NCBI RefSeq assembly: GCF_000717025.1
Contig: NZ_JNXG01000006.1
Location: forward strand, 124,001-188,000
Length of the DNA: 64,000 nucleotides
From: Streptomyces atroolivaceus
GTDB taxonomy: Bacteria > Actinomycetota > Actinomycetes > Streptomycetales > Streptomycetaceae
Direction: 5' to 3'
The notes under the pieces are model-generated. The model searched no databases. It was not told where the DNA came from and saw nothing but the letters and a program-made list of their open reading frames with translations. Positions 59,611 through 64,000 of this stretch are shown in pieces. Made by a program: the position numbers and the translations under genes. Numbering within the stretch: position 1 is the first letter of the stretch; each line of letters begins with the position of its first letter.

Positions 59611-60327
59611 ATGCCGACGCTGGGAATCATCGGAAGCGGCAACATCGGGTCCGCGGTCGCACGGCTGGCGGTGGCTGCGGACATCGACGTGGTGCTCGCC
59701 AACTCACGCGGTCCCCAGAGCCTGACGGACCTTATCGGGGAGTTGGGGCCGCGCGCCACGGCGGGCACCGTCGAGGAGGCCGCCCGCGCCGGGGAGTCGA
59801 CCGTGCTCAGCGTTCCCCTGACCGCGTACCGCGACCTGCCCGCCGGGCTGCTGGAGGGCAGGACCGTGCTGTCCACCGGGAACTACTACCCGTTTCGCGA
59901 CGGCCGGATCGCCGAACTCGACTCCGAGAACGTGACCACGGCCGAGCTGGAGCAGCGTCTCCTGCCCGGCGCGCTGCTGGTCAAGGTCTTCAACAACATC
60001 CTGGCCCACCACATCCCTCAGCTGGCCCGGCCCACCGGGGCACCGGACCGCAGCGCCCTGCCTATCGCCGGCAATGACCCCGACGCGAAGGCTCGGGCGG
60101 CCGAACTGATCGGCCGGCTCGGCTTCGACACGGTGGATGGCGGAACCCTGGACGAGAGCTGGCGCTTCGAGCCCGAGGCCGGCGCCTACACCCGTATCTA
60201 CCTCGCCGATCCTGAGGTGCCGGCCGAGCACATGCTCCAGGCCCCCGCAACGGCGCTGCCCGCCGACAAGCTTCAAGAAGCGCTACGGACGGCCCAGCGG
60301 GTGAAGGTGGCCGCGCGCACCTTCTGA
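59611..60327 (+). CDS. NADP-binding F420-type oxidoreductase
   Basis: The 238-residue protein has a Rossmann motif GIIGSGNIGSAVARLAV (5-21) and NSRGPQSL for the NADP phosphate. It then has SVPLTAYRDLPAG and GALLVKVFNNILAHHI, as in NADP:F420 oxidoreductase-like proteins. It could pass hydride between NADPH and F420 or reduce an unknown substrate. The ATG at 59611 follows AAGGAG. It is convergent with the related gene at 60488-61234 around a 40-bp terminator. Confidence 0.83.
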   Translation: MPTLGIIGSGNIGSAVARLAVAADIDVVLANSRGPQSLTDLIGELGPRATAGTVEEAARAGESTVLSVPLTAYRDLPAGLLEGRTVLSTGNYYPFRDGRIAELDSENVTTAELEQRLLPGALLVKVFNNILAHHIPQLARPTGAPDRSALPIAGNDPDAKARAAELIGRLGFDTVDGGTLDESWRFEPEAGAYTRIYLADPEVPAEHMLQAPATALPADKLQEALRTAQRVKVAARTF

Positions 60328-60373
60328 CAGCACGTGTCCGCGCAGCGCAACCCCGGGCGCTGCGCGCGCGAAC

Positions 60374-60413
60374 CCCTTGGGCCCCGGCGTCGAACGACGC
60401 CGGGGCCCAAGGG
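60374..60413. terminator. 40-bp bidirectional terminator
   Basis: A perfect 19-bp stem (CCCTTGGGCCCCGGCGTCG) with a 2-nt loop lies between the two convergent oxidoreductase genes. Confidence 0.9.
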
Positions 60414-60487
60414 CACTCGGGGTGGGCGATGGCGTGTACCGCTCGACGGCGGACGAGATGTCCCCATAAGGCGCGCACCTCTTCTGC

Positions 60488-61234
60488 TCACATGAACAGG
60501 ACCCGGTTCAGGCGGACGCCGTACCCCGCGTCGGGATTCGTAGTGGCGTCCCCGACCCTTTCCTGGATCGCGGCGACGGCCAGGTCGCGCCGCCTGGGCA
60601 GGCGATCGACCTCCGCCGCGGCCAGCGCGCCCGGCATCTCCTGGCGGGAAAGGTCCGTGCAGTAGCACGGAGCGCCCGGCTGCTGACGCCATGAGTCTGC
60701 GAGAGTCCCGGCGTCGAAGGCGTCGAATCCGGTGTCCTCGACCAGCGCCATGGCCACCTGACGGTCCTGGTCGCGGTCGGCTGCGACGGGGATGGCGATG
60801 CGGTCCGGGCTTCCTGCGGGCTCGCTCTTGATCGCGAAGGAGTGGGAACCGATTGCGTTCCACGCCTTGGCGACCGGCCGGCCCAGCTGTTCGGTGACCC
60901 ACAGGCTCTCGACCTGCCCGGCGTCGATGGCCTCGATCCGGCTGTCCCGCGCCGGGTAGTAGTTCGACGTGTCGATGACGACCGTTCCGGCCGGTACACC
61001 AGCGATGAGCGGCGCGACCTGCGGAAGACGGTTCAGGGGAATCGAGAGGATTACGACGTCGGCGTCCGCCACGGCCTCCGCTGCCGTTACCGCTTGCCCG
61101 CCCGAGGACAGCACATCGGCCTCGATCGTGTGCGGGCCGCGCGAGTTGGCCACCTTCACGTCATGCCCCACGGCACTGAGCCGCTGGGTCAGGGTTTTAC
61201 CGATGTGGCCTACGCCCAGAATGCCGATCTTCAC
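60488..61234 (-). CDS. NADP-binding oxidoreductase (F420-reductase-like)
   Basis: The 248-residue protein has GILGVGHIGKTLTQRL (4-19) and NSRGPHTI, like its neighbour, then VVILSIPLNRLPQV, YYPARDSRIEAI and WNAIGSHSFAIKSEP. It is a diverged relative of the protein at 59611-60327. The GTG at 61234 follows GGAGATC. It may reduce a metabolite with NADPH; the substrate is not known. It runs in the same direction as the TetR gene 103 nt upstream and could share its control. Confidence 0.82.
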   Translation of the reverse strand: MKIGILGVGHIGKTLTQRLSAVGHDVKVANSRGPHTIEADVLSSGGQAVTAAEAVADADVVILSIPLNRLPQVAPLIAGVPAGTVVIDTSNYYPARDSRIEAIDAGQVESLWVTEQLGRPVAKAWNAIGSHSFAIKSEPAGSPDRIAIPVAADRDQDRQVAMALVEDTGFDAFDAGTLADSWRQQPGAPCYCTDLSRQEMPGALAAAEVDRLPRRRDLAVAAIQERVGDATTNPDAGYGVRLNRVLFM

Positions 61235-61337
61235 GGTGGATCTCCTTGCATCGAGTGAGGGGTACGGGAGGTGGTCACGGCCGACGTGGTGTCGGCACCC
61301 GCATGGCAACGTGGCCGGCCGCTGGTCCGAAGCACGC

Positions 61338-61967
61338 CTACGCTGATGAAGGCCGCCCTTCGTCGCTCCCGGGCGCCGTTTTCCCCGTGGGTGTCTCCCA
61401 CCCGGTGCGCATGAGAGAGACGAGCGCGTCGGGCGATGATTCGTCGGCCATGACGGCGCCGCGCGCCCAGGCTGTGGCCAGCGTGCTGAGGAACAGGTCC
61501 CGGCCCCGCACCCAGGGCTTGGCGGCGCCATCCCGCTGAGCCGCGCCGAGGAATTGCTCGGTGGTCGTGACGAAGCCCTGACAGGTGATCGCCAGAGGCG
61601 ACGTGCCCTCGGTCAGCGCGGCCCGGAGGGGCTCGGGCAGGCCGTCGAAGGCGGTCACCCATTCACTGAGCGCCTGAAGCCACTGCGCGAGCGCGGCGCG
61701 GGAGTCGGTCACCTCGCGCCGGATGGCATCGCGACGGGCCTCAAGCTCTTCGTCGCGGGCCTGGAGCAAAGCGGCCAGCAGGGCCTCACGGGTGGGGAAG
61801 TGCCGGTACAGGGTGCCTGGGCCGACCCCGGCCCGTTTGGCGATGGCGTCCATGGAGCCGGCGATGCCGCGCTCGGCGAAGAACTCCTCCGCCACCTCAA
61901 GGATGTGTGTGCGATTGCGTTGCTTGTCCGTCCGCTGCCGACGCCCGCCGACTGCTCCCTCGCTCAT
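61338..61967 (-). CDS. TetR repressor of the exporter/monooxygenase genes
   Basis: The 209-residue protein has a TetR DNA-binding domain (about 18-62; ILEVAEEFFAERGIAGSMDAI, RAGVGPGTLYRHFPTR) and a C-terminal domain like SbtR-type members (WLQALSEWVTAFDGLPEPL). The ATG at 61967 follows GGAGG, 25 nt from the operator region at 61992. It is divergent from the MFS exporter. Identical operators occur in the monooxygenase promoter at 57463-57512, so it probably controls both. Confidence 0.88.
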   Translation of the reverse strand: MSEGAVGGRRQRTDKQRNRTHILEVAEEFFAERGIAGSMDAIAKRAGVGPGTLYRHFPTREALLAALLQARDEELEARRDAIRREVTDSRAALAQWLQALSEWVTAFDGLPEPLRAALTEGTSPLAITCQGFVTTTEQFLGAAQRDGAAKPWVRGRDLFLSTLATAWARGAVMADESSPDALVSLMRTGWETPTGKTAPGSDEGRPSSA

Positions 61968-61982
61968 GTCTTGCACCTCCCG

Positions 61983-62038
61983 TTGACAATGCGGAGACCT
62001 TCTCCGTATCGTCGTCCGCGAAACGGAGACTATCTCCT
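61983..62038 (+). promoter_or_regulatory. Promoter and two operators (MFS exporter/TetR)
   Basis: TTGACA (61983-61988) and TATCGT (62007-62012) are 18 bp apart, with CGGAGACCTTCTCCG (61992-62006) in the spacer. A second site CGGAGACTATCTCCT lies at 62024-62038. Arms, spacing and -35/-10 match the monooxygenase promoter. Confidence 0.78.
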
Positions 62039-62246
62039 TATCGCCTCCGGCGCTACCGCCGGCAGATCCGCAGGCACGGCCCCGGCACACGTGGCCGCCG
62101 GCAACCGCACTCGCTCCCTGGTGGCCGACTCACGGCCGCCACTGCGCCTCACGCCCGTGCGGCGTGCCCCCGGGCTGCCGCACGCGCCCCACGGCACGCA
62201 CAACTCTGCTTCAGGCATCCCACCTCAGCCCCACGGAAGAGATCAC

Positions 62247-63788
62247 ATGTCCCCCGACGATTCTCCGGCGCCAGCCGCCACGGACGCCCTGCCACCGACC
62301 CGCAACGAGGACAAACTGGCCTCCGGAGACGTTCTCGTCATCGGGATCCTGATGGTCTCCGCGTTCACGGTCCTGCTGAACGAGATGCTGTTGGGAGTCG
62401 CGCTCCCCACCCTGATCAGCGATCTCGACATCACGCCCACCACGGGGCAGTGGCTCACGACGGGTTATCTGCTGACCCTGGCGATCCTCATCCCGGCCAC
62501 CGGCTTCCTCCTTCGGAGATTCAACCTCCGCACGGTCTTCATCGGCTCACTGTCCTTGTTCTCCCTCGGCACCGTGATCGCCGCCGTCGCCCCGGGGTTC
62601 GGTGTGCTGTTCACCGGTCGCCTCATCCAGGCGGCGGGCACGGCCGCCCTCGTGCCCCTTCTGATGACCACGACGATGCGCCTGGTTCCCCCGCACCGCC
62701 GAGGCCGGACGATGGCGCTGGTCACCGGTCTGACCGCGGTGGCACCCGCGGTCGGCCCTGCGGTGTCCGGCGTGGTGATCTCCCAGCTCAACTGGCGGTG
62801 GCTCTTCATCCTGGTCCTGCCCGTCGTCCTGGCCGGGCTGGCCCTGGGCGCAGCGAAACTGCGCAACATCACCACTCCGGAGCCTGTCACGCTGGACGTG
62901 CTGTCCCTCGTCCTGTCCGCCATCGGGTTCGGCGCCCTCGTCTACGGCCTGTCAACGATCGGCGAGTCCACTTCCGGCCACGCACCGGTCCCGCCCTACC
63001 TCCCGATCCTCGTCGGGCTCCTCGCCCTCGCGGCCTTCGTCCGTCGGCAGACCGTGCTGCAGCGAAGCGACAACGCCTTCCTCGACATGAGAATCTTCCG
63101 TACCAGGGCATTCACCGTGCCGCTACTGGTCATGCTCGTCGTCGCACTGGTCGGATTCGGCACCACCATGGTCCTGCCACTGGTCCTCACCAACGTCGTC
63201 GGCCTGACCACCTTCCAGATCGGCCTCTTCCTGGTCCCCGGCGGAGCCCTGATCGCCCTCGTCTCGGCCCTCGGCGGCCGCGTCTACGACCGCTACGGAC
63301 CGCGGCCCCTGGCCATCCCCGGATCGGTCATCTGGACGGGTGCCCTGTGGTTCCTGAGCCGAGCGAACGAGGACACCGGTGTCACCGCGCTCCTGGCCGC
63401 CTACCTCGTCCTGTCGGCCTCGCAGGCCCTCATGTGGGCACCGATGACGACCGCCGCGCTGTCCTCCCTTCGCGCCGAGCTCTACCCGCACGGCACCGCG
63501 GCGTTCAACACCGCCCAGCAGCTGGCCGGCGGCGCAGGCGGCGCCGTACTGATCTCGGCCTACACCATCGGCTCCCACGCGAAGGATGCGGGAGCACTGG
63601 ACCTGGCCCAGTCCGTCTCGGCGTCACAAGCCGCCTTCACGACGGCGGCGGTCATCGGCTGCCTCGCAATCATCGGCACCCTCCTTGTCCGCGAGACCGC
63701 AGCCGCCCCCCAGCCACCGGCTTCTCCACCGAGCGATGCTTCCGTCAACGCCGCCGCGGTGCCGAAGGTGTCGTCGGCAACGGACTGA
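62247..63788 (+). CDS. MFS drug/proton antiporter (DHA2 family)
   Basis: The 513-residue protein has about 14 membrane segments, the DHA2 layout. Motif C-like GLTAVAPAVGPAVSGVV, LLNEMLLGVALPTLISDLDI, TTGQWLTTGYLLTLAILIPATG (first 20: TTGQWLTTGYLLTLAILIPA) and FNTAQQLAGGAGGAVLIS are typical. It should export a toxic organic compound or antibiotic in exchange for protons. The ATG at 62247 follows GGAAGAG. It is controlled by the divergent TetR with twin operators. Confidence 0.9.
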   Translation: MSPDDSPAPAATDALPPTRNEDKLASGDVLVIGILMVSAFTVLLNEMLLGVALPTLISDLDITPTTGQWLTTGYLLTLAILIPATGFLLRRFNLRTVFIGSLSLFSLGTVIAAVAPGFGVLFTGRLIQAAGTAALVPLLMTTTMRLVPPHRRGRTMALVTGLTAVAPAVGPAVSGVVISQLNWRWLFILVLPVVLAGLALGAAKLRNITTPEPVTLDVLSLVLSAIGFGALVYGLSTIGESTSGHAPVPPYLPILVGLLALAAFVRRQTVLQRSDNAFLDMRIFRTRAFTVPLLVMLVVALVGFGTTMVLPLVLTNVVGLTTFQIGLFLVPGGALIALVSALGGRVYDRYGPRPLAIPGSVIWTGALWFLSRANEDTGVTALLAAYLVLSASQALMWAPMTTAALSSLRAELYPHGTAAFNTAQQLAGGAGGAVLISAYTIGSHAKDAGALDLAQSVSASQAAFTTAAVIGCLAIIGTLLVRETAAAPQPPASPPSDASVNAAAVPKVSSATD

Positions 63789-63866
63789 CCGCCCCGGCGC
63801 AGACGCGGGTACACCGGCGAGGAGCTGCCACGTGAAGCGGGTGGCTCCTGGAGCCGGCAGCCGGTG

Positions 63867-64000
63867 ACGCCCGCGTACTGCTCCGAGCTGCCCCTCGAGG
63901 TCCTGGGTGCCGCTTCTGCTCCGGCCGACCCCGACGAGGCCCGGCGCAAGCGGGACCGCCGGATGCACCGCTTCGCCGCTCTCACCTCCACGGCCCACGC
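63867..64000 (+). CDS. Possible gene start, partial, unrecognised
   Basis: A frame from GTG 63867 reads VTPAYCSELPLEVLGAASAP and continues charged (DPDEARRKRDRRMHRFAALT) to the window end. No ribosome site is obvious and no family can be assigned from 44 residues. Confidence 0.25.

Overview
The window looks like part of a Streptomyces (or close actinomycete) chromosome: very high G+C, strong G/C bias at third codon positions, many GTG starts, ATGA/GTGA start-stop overlaps, and many TetR, PucR, SpoIIE/STAS and MerR-type regulators. It appears to be accessory (arm-like) DNA, with dense working operons separated by stretches of truncated, frameshifted gene remnants. I found no rRNA, tRNA or CRISPR array.

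Positions 1-12.6 kb are the most interesting part. A leftward operon encodes a 37-residue precursor peptide, a leader-binding E1-like/RRE protein, a CocE/NonD (S15-type) hydrolase, a YcaO cyclodehydratase, a SagB-type azoline dehydrogenase and the start of an ABC exporter. This is a full azol(in)e RiPP pathway. Directly upstream, in the same direction, is a complete metallophore-type ABC importer (lipoprotein, two FecCD permeases, ATPase). A cytosolic beta-propeller gene, a cysteine-free ribosomal protein L32 paralogue and a CobW/COG0523 zinc chaperone follow. Three sites resembling the Zur palindrome TGAAAATCATTTTCA lie in front of the precursor, between the importer and the propeller, and in front of L32-CobW. 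I read the block as a zinc-starvation regulon that may make, export and re-import a peptide zincophore. The genes and boxes are visible; the chelator role is inference.

Positions 12.7-22 kb hold a CobW tail fused to RHS-repeat debris, a FUSC-family transporter, an unrecognised membrane protein, a short UvrA-like ATPase, and a zinc-containing formaldehyde/alcohol dehydrogenase ended by two strong hairpins. Positions 22-35.7 kb are a stress block. It has a leftward chaperone operon dnaK-grpE-dnaJ-cbpM-clpB-thioredoxin, followed by DUF2267, UBP zinc-finger and cNMP-binding FAD oxidoreductase genes. A PucR-type regulator is divergent from dnaK and an acetate kinase faces it.

Positions 35.7-55 kb are mostly gene debris (TPR-like, PPOX, arsM-like, STAS, CGNR, a CqsA-like synthase and a formyltransferase) with intact islands: an SDR/TetR pair with two operators, a PAS-GAF-SpoIIE phosphatase, a MerR regulator, a DUF-type protein, an azoreductase/TetR pair, a six-repeat tectonin lectin and a secreted metalloprotease with a ricin-type lectin domain. 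A run of 35 C lies at 45256-45290.

Positions 55-64 kb are a flavin-redox and efflux region: TetR with an enoyl-CoA hydratase-like protein; a two-component FMN monooxygenase with its flavin reductase; two convergent NADP-binding oxidoreductases around a 40-bp terminator; and a TetR divergent from a DHA2-type MFS exporter. The monooxygenase and exporter promoters have the same layout and the same CGGAG-N5-CTCCG operators, so one TetR probably controls both.
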